The notes below the pieces were generated by a model. That model saw nothing but the letters and a program-made list of their open reading frames with translations. It made no database searches and had not been told where the DNA came from. Source: Cephalopachus bancanus (lineage: Eukaryota; Chordata; Mammalia; Primates; Tarsiidae). Taken from it: a stretch of 64,000 bases of DNA. Positions 50,646-61,330 of the stretch are shown piece by piece. The stretch lies in assembly GCA_027257055.1 (NCBI GenBank), contig JAPVLO010000044.1:3100001-3164000 (forward strand). Direction: 5' to 3'. How positions within the stretch are numbered: the stretch's first letter is position 1; every line of letters starts with the position of its first letter. The position numbers were made by a program, and so were the translations under genes.

Positions 50646-50937
50646 TTTTATTTTATTTTATTTTTGAGTTGGATTCTCACTCTGTCGCCCAGACTGGAGT
50701 GCAGTGGCCGCTCCCGGCCACCGCAGCCTCGACCTGCTGGGCTCCGGCGATCCTTCCGCCTCAGCCTTCCGAGTAGCCGGAATTACAGGCGCGCACTACC
50801 ACGCCCGGCTAATTTTTGATTTATTGTAGAGATGAGGTCTCGCCTGCCCAGGCAGGTCTCGAACCCGCGGGCTCAGGCAATCCACTCACCTCAGCCTCCC
50901 AAAGGTGCGGGATTACAGGCTGAGCCACCGAGCCTGT
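50646..50937 (-). repeat. Strepsirrhine-type Alu, near-consensus
   Basis: ATTAAACTGAATTTTA (16 bp) is identical on both sides. The tail is (TTTTA)n. It is one of the least diverged copies here. Confidence 0.96.
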
Positions 50938-52229
50938 TATTAAACTGAATTTTAAAACAAATTTGAAAATTCAAAAAAACATATATACTGAAAAAAATTT
51001 TAGAACAAATCACACACATTATTTAAAAAGTATTTTAAGAGGACAAAGCAGCAAGTGAATCCCAGTCAGGGGAGCCCAGGCCTGGGTGTGCCACACAGCC
51101 AGGGTAGCTAGCGGTGGTCTGGGTGGAGGCGCTCAAAGCCAGGGCCAGGAGTTTCAAGCTTTCTGAGGGTGTGAGTCCATGGGGGCTCTTCTGCCAAGTT
51201 GGTTTCCTTGCTGCCTTGTGGGTGTTCCCTGCAAAGACTGCTGACGCTTGAAGAATTAAATAATTATAATAATGATGATAAAATAGAAATGGCTTTCCCA
51301 GCAGAACAGAAACTAGAGAAGATGAGGAGGTTCCCACACCGCCTTATTGTTTTTGGCACGGTGCTCCTGCTGCTCCGGAGAGGCAGATGTCTGGGCCGCT
51401 GCTGGCCTCGCTGCCTCGTGGTTATGGGGGGACAGTGGGGACCTCTGGGGAATTTCAGGAGCATCTGCAGGGATTTCCCTCCTCAAAACACCAGACTGAG
51501 GCCCAAACGCAGAGAAAGGGCCTCTCTCTTTTGTCCTGCCTTACTCTCTTCTGAGCCCCTGGAAGCTTCAGGACTGAAGAGCAACCCCTCAGTCCTGCAC
51601 ATACTGAGGAGGTGAGGAGATCAGGACTCGTGGTGGCTGCCGGGCTACACTCATGCTGCCTGGCATCCTCCTGGAAGGTTCAACCGGAGGCCGTGGCCTC
51701 TGCTTCCTTCGTGCTCCCGGACAGGGTGTCCACAGAAATGTGGAACCCACAAATAAACGTGTCATTGAGACAAAACAGAGATGCCCAGCCTTCTCAGTAG
51801 ACTTGAAGAGACTAGGCAGCTTCTAGAAAGCTGGGGCGTGTATGTCTCAAGGCAACACCTGGGGAAGGAAGGACTTCTGAAGAGGTGATTTACAGTTGTG
51901 TGCCTGGTGTCACTCTCTGAAGATGGCTGCCCTTGGAGGTGAGAAGGTGAGAGAGGGAAGGTAAGGTCCGACTCCTGCTGTCCAGTGGCCCTAGTCCAGG
52001 CCAGACAGGCAGGGTTTACTATAGGAAATCCTCAGGACAATCCACAAGACCCCTGCTATCTGGATTCTCATTTTGCAGATAAGAAACTGGAGGCATAGAG
52101 ACCCTTTCTGAAGATCAAGCAGGGCAATGAGGGAGGGTGGATGGGAAGGCAGATGGAACTGGCTCCTGAGCCTGGCTATGTTTCATTACCCTGTCTCCTG
52201 TGACCTTTGCCTGAGCAAGACAGCCTACC
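50938..52229. other. Unique intergenic sequence
   Basis: AT-rich at 50.95-51.05 kb, then balanced. Nothing recognised except a MIR-like scrap (TCATTTTGCAGATAAGAAACTGG) near 52,068. Confidence 0.45.
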
Positions 52230-52500
52230 CTCAGAATTGCCCAGTTCCCTCTGACTTCAGGGCCTTTGCACATACTGTTCCCTCTGCTGGGAATTCTGCT
52301 CTTGATCCTCTTCCTTGATTCCTCCCTTCTCTTCCTTCAGGCTCTTGCCCAGACCACCACTGTGACTGTGCTTCTGGCTTCATTTGTGCTATATTTTTCT
52401 TCACAGGATTGATCAAAATTGTAACTAATATATGGCTATTTATTAAAAATCATCCTCCCCCACTAGAGAACAAGCCCCAATAGGGAGGAATTGTGGTTCT
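52230..52500 (+). repeat. L2-like fragment
   Basis: TTCAGGGCCTTTGCACATAC, TGTTCCCTCTGCTGGG and CACTAGAGAACAAGCCCC are L2 3'-end landmarks. Confidence 0.6.
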
Positions 52501-52503
52501 TCT

Positions 52504-52815
52504 TGTTTTTGTTGTTATTGTTTGTTTGTTTTTTGAGTCAGAGTCTCACTCTGTGGCCCAGGCTGGAGTTCGGTGGCATGCTCACAGCCACGGCAGCCTA
52601 GACCTGCTGGGCTCAGACGATCCTTGCACCTCAGCCTTCCAAGTAGCTGGAACTACAGGCATGAGCCACCACACTCGGCTAGTTTCTTGATTTATTGTGG
52701 AGATGAGGTCTCACCCTGTTGCACAGGCTGATCTTGAACCCCTGGACTCAGCCAATCCTCTTGCCTCAGCTTCCCAAAGTGCTAGGATTATAGGCTTGAG
52801 CCACCGCGCCTGACC
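52504..52815 (-). repeat. Alu between two related flanks
   Basis: An older copy with tail TTTTTGTTGTTATTGTTTG. It lies between two similar 70-base sequences (see findings). Confidence 0.92.
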
Positions 52816-53115
52816 TGTATGGCCATTTATTATAAGGCTACCTCCCTCACTAGAGAACAAGCCCGAACAGGGCGGAACTGTGGTCCTTCTTGTTGATGGT
52901 TTTACTCTTAGTTTTGGCACACAGTAGGCACACAATCCTAAATAAACTCTGAATGCACAAATGAACAAAGGAATGAATTTATTCCCTGGGGAAGTACTAG
53001 TGTGTGTGGGGGTGTATACCTTCCCTCACTAAAATGACAGTTCCTCAAGGGGGCTGATGTAAGTTCTTGACAGTAAAAAGTGTGAGTTTCAAGTAATAAA
53101 ACAAAAGTCACTAAT

Positions 53116-53422
53116 TCCGTGGTGCCTCACACCTGTAATCCCAGCACTTTGGGAGGCCCAGGCTGGAGAATCACTTGAGCCCAGGAGTTTGAGACCAGTC
53201 TGGACAACACAGTGAGACTTCATCTCTACAAAACAAACAAACAAAAAAACCATTAGCTGAGTGTGGTGGTGCATGCCTGTAGTCCCAGTTACCAGGGAGA
53301 CTGAGGTTGGAAGGGTTGCCTGAGCTGGGAGTTTGAGGCTGTGGTAAGCTGTGATGGTGCCACTGCACTCCAGCCTGGGTGACACAGTGAGACTCTGACT
53401 CAAAAAAAAAAAAAAAAAAAAA
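53116..53422 (+). repeat. AluJ-like element; last SINE before ZNF423
   Basis: A22 tail. No SINE occurs from here to the window end. Confidence 0.9.
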
Positions 53423-54289
53423 GGCGAATTCCAGATTGTATATATTCAAGGAACTGTTGTTACTTGAAGTAAATGTGTGCATGTGCATGCTAGTGAGTGT
53501 GGAGGGAGAGAAGGTAGTCACTTACTGCAAAGTATCTCTTGAACAAGGCTGGATGCTCTGCCAGGATACAACTTAGAGGCCACAAAATGAACCCGGCTTT
53601 ATTTACCGTGTTGTCCTACCTTGTTTTTGTAACCCAAACTGTCTTGCATTCACCAGATTGCTCTGGAGGACACCCGCCCCTTTTTGGAAATTCAAAGAGC
53701 CCTCGAAACATCCTTAAGCAGCATCCAAAAGTGGTCCGGGAGGCCTCACCCTGGGCAGGAGGGTTTCCCTCCTTAGCCAGGTGCTGACTTTGAAGGAAGA
53801 TGCACATTTGTGTGAGCAATCTTACTTGTTCTCAAAAATATCAGCTTGCAATTTCTCTTGCCTGTATGATGGTGGCTCTATCCAGCTTACAATGGGTTTC
53901 CAGAGCCCCTGCAGGGCAGGAGCTGCTGTGCACTTTGCCACGAAGAAGGAGAGGACAGAGGGGACCTTCTTCATCAGTGAGGAGCCCAGACCCCTGGATC
54001 CCTTTGCGAAGTAGCCTGGCAGGGGGTATAAACCTCCACCCGACAACGATCTTCTAGATCAAGATCACCAGGCTGGTGAGAAGCAAAGCCTAGGTGCCCC
54101 ATGAAGCCCGAGCTGGGGTGGGGGCTCAGAGTAAAGGGGGCACTACTGGCTTCTTGGTCCTTTGAGATTTTCCTTAAAACAACAGTTTTCTGGAAGGAGT
54201 TAAAAATGAAACAAGCTTCGGAGGAAGCAGGCAGATTGAGGCGGGGACCAGGTCAGCCCCCTCTGCACCCTGACTGCCGCTAAGCTTGG
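53423..54289. other. Unique sequence before the CpG island
   Basis: It is the first repeat-free stretch on the way to ZNF423. Nothing coding recognised. Confidence 0.5.
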
Positions 54290-55530
54290 AGACTGCAGCA
54301 CTTGGGGGGTGGGGCGAGCGACTGGACTCGGACGGGACGTGCGTGACGGCGACGCGTGGGAGAGGGTCCAGAAAACTTCGCGCGTAGCTCCAGGACCCTC
54401 GTTCCCGCGGATTAGTTCGGGATGGGTTATCTGGGCCCCGGATCCTGTTACCCCGTCTCCGGCCTCTGAGCTTTACAGTTCCCTAAGGCCGGAAAAAGGG
54501 CAGCGCGTGGGTCTCCAGCTACACCTCCCTCCCGCTGGCCCCCTCCTTTGCCCAGCACACCCATTCCCCACTGCGCTCCTTTCGTCCGCCCCTCCTCTCA
54601 CCCGGCTCCCGGCTGGGCATGATCCGCAGTCTCCAGCCCCCTAGAGAGCTGGGGCCAGCGAGCTGGGGGCTGTTCTCCGCCCCCTCCCCCTAGGAGAGGC
54701 AGCCCGCGGCGGGGGCACCCCGGAGCCGAGGCCAATCGCCCCCTCCCCCAGCGCGTGCCATCTGCCGCCTGTCAGCCTCTCTCCGCGGGCCACGATCCCA
54801 GGCGCCGGCGGGGGTGGGGGGAGCGGCGGATTCTGTCCCCCCTTCCTGGCTCCTTCCCAGGCGTCTCGCGGCCCCTGCCCTCGCCTTGGCCCTTGGCACC
54901 CTTTTCAGCCGAACCCCTGCCATCTCGGGGCTGCGGGAGGCGGCTCCCGTTTCCCCAGGGAAGGCCGGGCTGTTGGACACTCTCGGACGCACGAACTGGG
55001 GAGGGCGGTGGCCGGGGATGGCAGCCCTAACCCGGAGACAGGGCGGCCGCCAGGGTTTAGGTCCAGTTAGAGGACGTCTCTGTCCCGTCCCTGGCCCCTC
55101 GGGGATGCTCGCTTTCTGTCTCCTGCTGTCAGGGTGTCCACCTCGGCGTCGCGTTTCGCCAGTCACCCGACTCAACCTCTGCGACGGCCTTGGGCGCGCG
55201 CACGGCCCCCCTGCCTCGGGCCTTTCTCCGCATCCGTCAGACCGCGCGCCGGAGCCGCGGGGGCGCGGGGGTGGCATCTACCTGGGCAATCGGCCCAGCA
55301 CGGGGCTGGCGAGCAGGGCCGGCGGGACCGCGAAGAGCGCCGCGTGGGGCGCGGGCCCGGCTGGCGGGCAGGCTGGAGAGCGGCGGGGCGCGGGCACCCT
55401 GCGTGGGGCGGGCGCCGCGGCCCGGCCGGCCCAGGCGCTGCTCGCGGCGGGCAGCGGGTTTTTCCGTGAAAGGTTGCCCTGGGTAACTCGTCTCCGAGGG
55501 GACACAGCCCTCCCCTCTCCAAGTGGCAAC

Positions 55531-55553
55531 TTATCGATCCGCGAGATTGATAA
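55531..55553. promoter_or_regulatory. Inverted TTATC ... GATAA pair with ATCGAT
   Basis: TTATCGAT at 55,531 and ATTGATAA ending at 55,553 form a near-palindrome inside GC-rich DNA. The motifs resemble GATA and ONECUT/CUT sites. An AT-rich symmetric island in a CpG island is suggestive, but function is inferred only. Confidence 0.3.
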
Positions 55554-55604
55554 CCCCCAGCGCTGCGCCGCGCACCCGCTCGGCTCTCCCAGCTCCGGGG
55601 CGCG

Positions 55605-55623
55605 CCGGCCCAAGGTGGCGCCA
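55605..55623 (+). promoter_or_regulatory. Weaker CTCF-like motif, forward orientation
   Basis: GCCCAAGGTGGCGCCAC keeps the AGGTGGCGC core but lacks the preferred CCAC upstream half. It lies 200 bp from the strong reverse motif at 55.82 kb. It could also be read as a YY1-like GGTGGCG site. Confidence 0.3.
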
Positions 55624-55815
55624 CTGGCCCGGGAGGGGGGCGATGTCGGGGCCTCTCCTCGTCAGAGACCTGGCGGCCTGCAGCTGCGGGGGAGGGGAGG
55701 CTTCAAAGGAACGATCGAGGGGGGCCGCCTGGGGAAAACTCTCCCGAAGGCTGAGCCCCTCCCGGGACTGGTCTGGGCCCGGAGTCACAACTGGTTCAAG
55801 AGCTGCGGGGACGCG

Positions 55816-55834
55816 AGGCGCCCCCTGGTGGCGG
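55816..55834 (-). promoter_or_regulatory. CTCF-like binding motif, reverse orientation
   Basis: The reverse complement reads CCGCCACCAGGGGGCGCCT, which matches the CTCF core (CCACCAGGGGGCGC) at every core position. It lies about 2 kb upstream of the ZNF423 start codon inside the CpG island. Occupancy cannot be known from sequence, since CpG methylation blocks many such sites. Confidence 0.65.
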
Positions 55835-56499
55835 GGGCAAAAGTTTGTGGAAAGTAGGAGCTGGTTTCTTTCTTTTGCCGGCCGCGGGGGAAAGGAGGTG
55901 CTACTGCGGTGTTTTGGGGGTAATATGTTCCTTTTATAGTCATAGCCCAGAAGTGCTCACCAGGCTCGAGAACCCTCCAGATGCGGGTGTTGGGCCGCAT
56001 GGGGTCAGACCAGTGATGAGAGAGTTTGTTGGAGGTGGGGCAGGGGTGGTCTTCGAACCCCTACCGGTCGACAGAAACCAACCGAGGGCAAAGCCGGGTT
56101 TCGTGGACAATTCATGTGCCTGCGGCATAAGTCGCGGGGGTGGCGACGCCAGGGCGGCTAATCTCGGCTTGCTCCCCATTCCCACTTTTTGCAGTTTGCG
56201 AAGCTGAAGGATCCTGGCGAGCTTGACGGCCGCGTGGGCCCCGCGTCTGCTCCCTCCTCCCGCCCCCGGGGCCGCCAGCGCCCGAGCCCGGGTCCCGCGT
56301 GCCGGCGCGGTGTCCGCGCCCGCGCCGTGCCTGCCGCCGCCGCCGCGGTCCGGGTTTTGCGGGCGGCCGGAGCTGTATTTCCAGCGCTGTCCATCGCTCG
56401 GTGCTGTTGGCCCTCTCTCCGTCTGATCCGAGCCGGAGCAGTGCGGGGCGCCCCACGGGATCAGAGCGCTCCCCGCCGGGACTCCGCTCCTCACATCCT

Positions 56500-57839
56500 C
56501 CTGCTGGGACCCGGCTACATTTCCAGCCAAGCCTGGCTTTATTATGTGTCTCTGCAGTGCAGCCCCAGCAGCCGGATCGGGAGGAGGAGAGCCAGCGACC
56601 ACAAAGAAGACAGGAGCGCGAGGGAGGCTGGCGGGCGGGCCGGCGCCGGCTGGAGCGCGGAGGAGCCGGGGCGCAGCCGCCGCCGCCGCTGCCCGGGAGG
56701 ACGGGAGCCCGGCCGCCGCCTGCTCGTCCTCCTCCTCCGCCACCGCGGCCGCCGCCTCCCCCCTCTCCGAGCCCCTGGCCCATGGAGGCAGCTAGCGGGG
56801 CCGGCGACTTGACACCGGCCTGGGGATCGGCTGCGCGCCGAGCGCTGAGCACCGCAGCCCGAGGGCAGGCAGCGGCGGCCCGGCGCACGGGCTGAGCGAT
56901 GCCCGGGGCACGGGCGCGCCTGCCCGCCGCCGCCTGAGCGCCCCCGCGCGCCCCTTCCTCCTCCGGGGGCCGGCGCCGGACCGAGCCGAGAGCCAGAGAA
57001 GGGGGCGTGAGCCAGGAGCCCCGAGCCGCGGCTTCCGAGCCGCTGCGGCTGTTTCGAGCCTCCCCTCCAAGTAGGCTGAGTTGAGGGACCCCCCTCCCCA
57101 TCCGTCATAATCTCCAAACCAGGCGTTTGGGCCTTTTTGAGCCATTAATATTTATTATTATTATTATTTTTTGTGCGGCAGGGGATAATTTGAAGGCTTT
57201 TTTTTTCCGGGGGTACTAAGCTTCCGCGCTCCCGACCGCCTCCCGGCCTCCTCCCCCCTGAGACCCTTCGACTCCAGCCCCGTTCCCCCTCCTCAGATGG
57301 GTTCATTGTGAGCTCCGCACCGGGCTGCGTGGCCGGACGCCTGCAAACTTTGCACAAAAATCCGGCAAGGGGCGGAGGAGGAGGAGAAGGAGGAGGAGGG
57401 TGAGGGTGGCGGTAGGGTGGGGGAGGGAGGGAGGGGGCCGCAGGGGCCGGGGGCCGGCGGGGGGTGGGGAGGAGGAGGGGGGCGGCTTTTTTTTTTTTTT
57501 GCATAACTCGGCTCGGCCGAGTGGCCTCCGGACTCCCCGCGCCGCTGGGACCGCCGCTGGGACCGGGAGCCCCCGGCTGCCGCATTGCAACAGGCAGAGC
57601 CCCGGCGCGCCCCCCGGGCCTCCCCCCGCCCTCGAGCGGCCTCAGCCGGCCCGGGCCGCCCCCCCCAGGGAGGCCGCCCCGGACCTGCGGTCCGCTCCCC
57701 ACAGCCGCCGACCCGGCTGCAAAAAAAAAAGTTTCCAAGAGGCAGGCGGAGGAGAAGGGGGAGAAGGGCTGCCCGGAACGGCGGGGGGCGGCGGGGGGAG
57801 CCTGCCGCGGAGGGCGACGGAGCGCCCGGAGCCCCGGAC
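56500..57839 (+). other. ZNF423: Presumed 5' UTR of ZNF423 (start of transcription not fixed)
   Basis: This is GC-rich, CpG-dense DNA directly upstream of the start codon. It holds several upstream ATGs: 56,544; 56,782, giving a 37-residue uORF that ends at 56,895; 56,899, a 12-residue uORF ending at 56,937; and 57,297, a 4-residue uORF. An AT-rich patch with an (ATT)n run lies at 57,143-57,171, and T and A runs are at 57,487-57,500 and 57,721-57,730. I see no TATA box at a useful distance, so dispersed CpG-island initiation is expected. The left boundary is a guess; RNA 5'-end data would be needed to place it. Confidence 0.5.
57361..57480 (+). other. G-rich purine tract in the presumed 5' UTR
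   Basis: This has repeated GGAGGA units, then many runs of 3-6 G (AGGGTGAGGGTGG, GGGGGAGGGAGGGAGGGGG), ending before a T14 tract. The spacing of the G-runs allows several G-quadruplexes in DNA or RNA. It sits 360-480 bases upstream of the start codon. Confidence 0.6.
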
Positions 57840-57879
57840 ATGTCCAGGCGGAAGCAGGCGAAGCCGCGCTCGGTGAAAG
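57840..57879 (+). CDS. ZNF423: ZNF423 first coding exon, coding part (13 codons plus 1 nt)
   Basis: The ATG at 57,840 opens a 13-codon reading MSRRKQAKPRSVK, followed by one base and a GT donor (AAAG|GTGAGC). The exon therefore ends in phase 1. The MSRRKQ start is a known NuRD-recruiting motif shared by SALL, FOG, BCL11 and ZNF521/ZNF423 proteins. SALL proteins continue differently after KP, and ZNF521 reads RSLK, whereas RSVK matches the long ZNF423 isoform as I remember it. In that isoform the next residue is Val, which fits a codon split G|TN. ZNF423 is a nuclear protein of about 1,280-1,290 residues with some 30 C2H2 zinc fingers; it partners with EBF and SMAD factors. All fingers lie outside the window. 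The frame stays open upstream, but there is no in-frame ATG, and the family motif fixes this start. The start context has G at -3 and T at +4, so it is moderate. Confidence 0.88.
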
Positions 57880-57885
57880 GTGAGC
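57880..57885 (+). other. ZNF423: 5' splice donor of ZNF423 intron 1
   Basis: AAAG|GTGAGC matches the vertebrate donor consensus closely (GTGAGC after an AAG exon end). Reading on without splicing gives low-complexity Gly/Arg/Glu-rich translation (CpG island and GGA-repeat sequence). This supports the exon ending here. Confidence 0.85.
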
Positions 57886-57982
57886 GAGCGAGGCCCGGCG
57901 GAGGCGCGAGCGAGGAGGAGGGAGGGAGCGAGGGAGGAGGGACCGGCGAGCAGGCAGCGGCCGGGGACCCGCGCGAGCAAGC

Positions 57983-58085
57983 CGGGAGGAGGAGGAGGCG
58001 GAGGAGGCGGAGGCGGAGGCGGAGGAGGAGGAAGAGGAGGGGGAGGAGGAAGCGGGAGCGGGAGGCGGAGGCGGCGGTGGGGGCA
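57983..58085 (+). repeat. (GGA/GGC)n purine-rich microsatellite at the start of intron 1
   Basis: An imperfect GGAGGA/GGCGGA array lies about 100 bases past the splice donor, G-rich on the transcribed sense strand. It shows strong G/C skew and could form quadruplexes or an R-loop. It is likely length-variable. Confidence 0.75.
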
Positions 58086-58700
58086 CGCCGCGGACACCCT
58101 CCCCGCGCGGACCCTCTGGGGCCCCGCGCTGCCGCCCGCGGGGGATCCGGGCCTGGGGGCACCGCCGAGGGGCCCTGTCCGCTACCTCCTAGCGGGCCCT
58201 GGGCCCGCGTGGCCAATCAAGGGGTGCGGGCCCGACTTGGCGGGGATTGCGAATCTCGGCGGCGGCGGGCGGGCAGCAGGAGGAAGGAAGAGGCGGCGAG
58301 GACGGGCGCCCGGGAGGCCGGCAGCTCTGAGGCCGCCCTCGCTGGCCCCGGGCCTCGCTGGCTTCTCCTGCCCCCGCCTTGTAGCCCGGGGACGCGGAGC
58401 GCAGCGGGCGCTGCCGGCGCGTGCCTCGGGCTTCGCGCCCCCGCCCCGGCCGCCCCGCGCCCCCTCCCGCCCCCTGCCCAGGCCGCGCTCCCGGCCCGGG
58501 CCCCCATACTTCCTGCCTCCTCCACCAAGGCCAACCGGGCAGGGAGCCTCCGCCAGGAGTTCATTGTCTGCGCCGCGCCAGCGGGACGCGGGTCCCGGGG
58601 GAGCGCAGTGGCCGCGGTGCGCGCCCCTCCGCCGAGGGCGCCCCGGCACCCGCACGCTGAACACCCAGGCCGGCTTCCTGTGCCGTGTCCCAGGGATGCG

Positions 58701-59956
58701 CTCGCTTGTGAGGAGATACCAGGATAGATGCGAGCACACACCCCTTCGTCTCCATGCTTTGCTTTCTGTTTCCATCCAGGGCCCCGGCTCGAAGGGTCCC
58801 TGGAGAGCAAAGGCCCCGGGGAAAGGCCGCGCGCGGACCGCTGAGCCCCTCCCCTGCCCTTCTCGCTCCAACGACTGGCCTCTCCAGGCCTCGCCTGCTG
58901 CTTTGTCCCGATTCCAGCCCCTCGGGTGGGTGCCCGGCCGCGATGGGAGATGACAGAACAGCAGGGACAGGATGAGAGCAGCTATGTCTCTGGAACCAGA
59001 AGTCCCCAGGCCCTTGTCCCCTCCCAACTCTCCTGATGACCTCTGGCCTGAGCCCAGTTCTGCTCTGAAAAGTTCATTTCCTGGAGGCCTGCGCGGGAAG
59101 GCGCTGGGGCCCCCGCTCCCTTCCTGCCAGCCTTGCTCCTGGCTGGATTGGCTGGAAGTGAATCTGGCTAGGAGGGTCGTGAAGTCCCAGGAGAGCAGAG
59201 GCACCCGGCCCAGCAGAGGCCCTCCCTGTCATATTAGGAGACCAGCTCAGTCAAACTCCCAGCAGCCTGCCTGCTCCCTCGCTTTTTATTCCTTGAGAGA
59301 AGTTATCTTGCTCTCCTCACCCTGTCTGGTCTCTCAATTCGAGATCGCCGGGCCTCCTTCACAGAACCAGGAGTAAAGAGGGTGTTCAGCTTGGAGGGCT
59401 GGGAAACCAGAAGAGGGACTCCAAGAAGAGGACAGGAAAGAAGGGTAGATGTTTCTCCTTTTGCTGAATAGAACGGCTCCGCGGCTTGAAATAATATTAG
59501 ATTTATTTTCTCTTTCCCTGACTCACTGTTCGCTCCTTCAAGAGCCACTTAAGGCAGCCCAGAATAAAAAGTAGAATTGGAATTTCTGATTGGAGAAACA
59601 GTTTTATTTAACTCAGGAGGTTGACTTTGAGTTAAACCTACATAAAAGAGCAGGTTTTTCATGAAGATGCAAAGCTTGCTTACCTATAGCCCTGATCCAT
59701 CTCTCCAGACCTCCTTATTTTAGGAGGTGAGACACAGAAAGTGAAGGTAGAGCAGTTGGCAGTGAACAGATGGGTGGGTGTTTCAGAGTTGCTTGAACCG
59801 AATTTTAAAACTGCTCTGTGGATCTCCGAGAGAAGACTCAAGAATTGATCTCCAACCTTTCACGAAATGAACTTTGAAATGATTTCAGATCATTTCTCTC
59901 TCTCTCTGTGTGTGTGTGTGTATGTTTCTGATGAGTGTGTGTATATGTTCTGATGA

Positions 59957-60006
<50 letters not shown>

Positions 60007-61109
60007 CAGGCAATTCAAGCAGGTGGATGGGGGAGAGACAGCAAGGTGGGCACAAGACCAGTGAAGGCATTTTGAGCCTCAGGGTTGTGTCAACCACACA
60101 GCACCTTTCTGTCCTTAGAACCTGAGACCTTGTTTCTTCCCAGGATTCTTTGCATTTTCCCAAAGCAGCAGCAACCCTCATCTTTTACTATTTTGCCTTT
60201 TATTTGGTTTACTGGGGTGAATAGGGTGTAGATGTGGCCACTTATCAAGGGAGAAATTAAGAGACAAGATCATTTGAATAGATAAGAGTTACAGCAGGTG
60301 ATGGATTTATTGCTTTTCAAGAACTACTTCCCTTCTCTCAAGCAATATTCAGAAGTGTGCGCTAAGCGTGGACAGCTCCACACCAAGTGTCTAAAACGAC
60401 AAGGTCTTCACCTTTAAAGATGCTGGGAGGTGCTTAAGAAACAGCGGTATCTTTTAAATTTTGTTTTATTTTATTTTTGCCTCCAGTGCTGTGTGATAGG
60501 GCTAATATAGAGGCATTGTGGACTTCCCCAGCCCCGAGCATTCTGCTGTGAAAGTCGCTTGACTATAATTTGTAATTGATCTTGGAAATGTGACAGCCCA
60601 TAGCAGGAAGGAAAGACAGAAATATAACCATTTCGAATGGATGCTCAGAAAGTGTGGTTTGAAAGCCCAGGCATTGCTGCTTTGAAAATCAAACAGGCCT
60701 GGGGAGGTCTCACTTCCCACTCATGGACACAGCCTCCCTCCTGGAGTGGGGTCACTATTCCCCTCGGGATGTTTATCCTTCTTTGGAAAACCCAGTGCCT
60801 AGGGAGGACATCCAGCAGATAGGGAAGGGACCGGGGCAGTGGCACAGGGAGAAGAGCCTCACTGGTTTTCAAAAGCCTTGTGATTTTGTAAAGAAAACAA
60901 AACCCAAACAAACCCGTGCATGTTACAAAACTCACATCTTTCTGACCGATTTTCCCTTCTTCCCTTTTCTGTTTCCTGGTGGTATGGTGTGGTCGTTGCA
61001 ATGATTTGTTCTCTTTGGTAATTTTGGCCTCATTCTCCCGGGCTGTGCTCATCATGCTCACTGATGTTATTTCGGCGTATGATATCAGGTGGTTTGGTAA
61101 CGATTACCT
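58701..61109. other. Intron 1 unique sequence
   Basis: Beyond the (TG)n array there is moderately AT-rich unique DNA with no repeat or exon recognised. A C/CpG-poor transition zone at 58.7-59.4 kb follows the island. Confidence 0.5.
59905..60004 (+). repeat. Compound (CT)n(TG)n microsatellite
   Basis: A CTCTCTCT run near 59,898 leads into TG repeats, broken by two copies of a TTCTGATGAGTG-type interruption (near 59,927 and 59,950), then about 20 uninterrupted TG units. Alternating purine-pyrimidine DNA of this length can adopt Z-form and is very likely polymorphic. Confidence 0.95.
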
Positions 61110-61330
61110 CTGCAGTTCTCTGTCACTCAGCATTAAGGAGGCCTGTCCCCCGTCACCCTATGGCTTCCTCAGATCTAGGCAACGGCCTCTTCATTTATAT
61201 GGAAGATTAATTCATCTTTTTCCTAGCTTTAACTTAAAACTTTTGAATAATTGTAATACTGTCGATTTTCTCCATGTAGCAATTGCCTGTTAATTACCGT
61301 TCTTAATATTAATTAGCACTCAGGCTGTGT
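61110..61330. promoter_or_regulatory. Candidate conserved intronic enhancer, homeodomain motif cluster
   Basis: This non-repetitive AT-rich block has ATTAATTC (61,206), TTAATTAC (61,290) and TAATATTAATTAGC (61,304-61,317), several TAAT cores within about 110 bases, plus CAATTG. Such density in repeat-free intron DNA of a developmental regulator resembles conserved non-coding elements. Conservation itself was not tested. Confidence 0.4.

Larger units (their letters stand above)
54290..58700. promoter_or_regulatory. ZNF423: ZNF423 CpG island / promoter region
   Basis: About 4.4 kb of dense CpG and GC-rich sequence surrounds exon 1, abruptly richer than the flanks and free of interspersed repeats. 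It includes many GC boxes (CCCGCCCC/GGGCGG), a CCAAT box at 54,732-54,736 and another in the intron near 58,212, an inverted GATA-type pair at 55,531-55,553, and two CTCF-like motifs near 55.6 and 55.8 kb. Large islands of this kind are usual at developmental transcription-factor genes and often carry Polycomb marks; that part is inference. Confidence 0.85.

Noticed and set aside
56040..56080. tRNA T-arm-like GGTCTTCGAACCCC
   Set aside because: No D-arm, anticodon stem or acceptor stem can be folded around it.
57585..57839. N-terminal extension of the ZNF423 frame upstream of the ATG
   Set aside because: It opens only with TTG and has no ATG. The extension is Arg/Pro/Gly-rich, while the family's proteins start at MSRRKQ.
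54814..58953. Several 200-380-codon frames on both strands across the ZNF423 CpG island
   Set aside because: Same reason: overlapping frames on both strands with low-complexity Pro/Gly/Arg/Ala. Only the MSRRKQ exon has external support.
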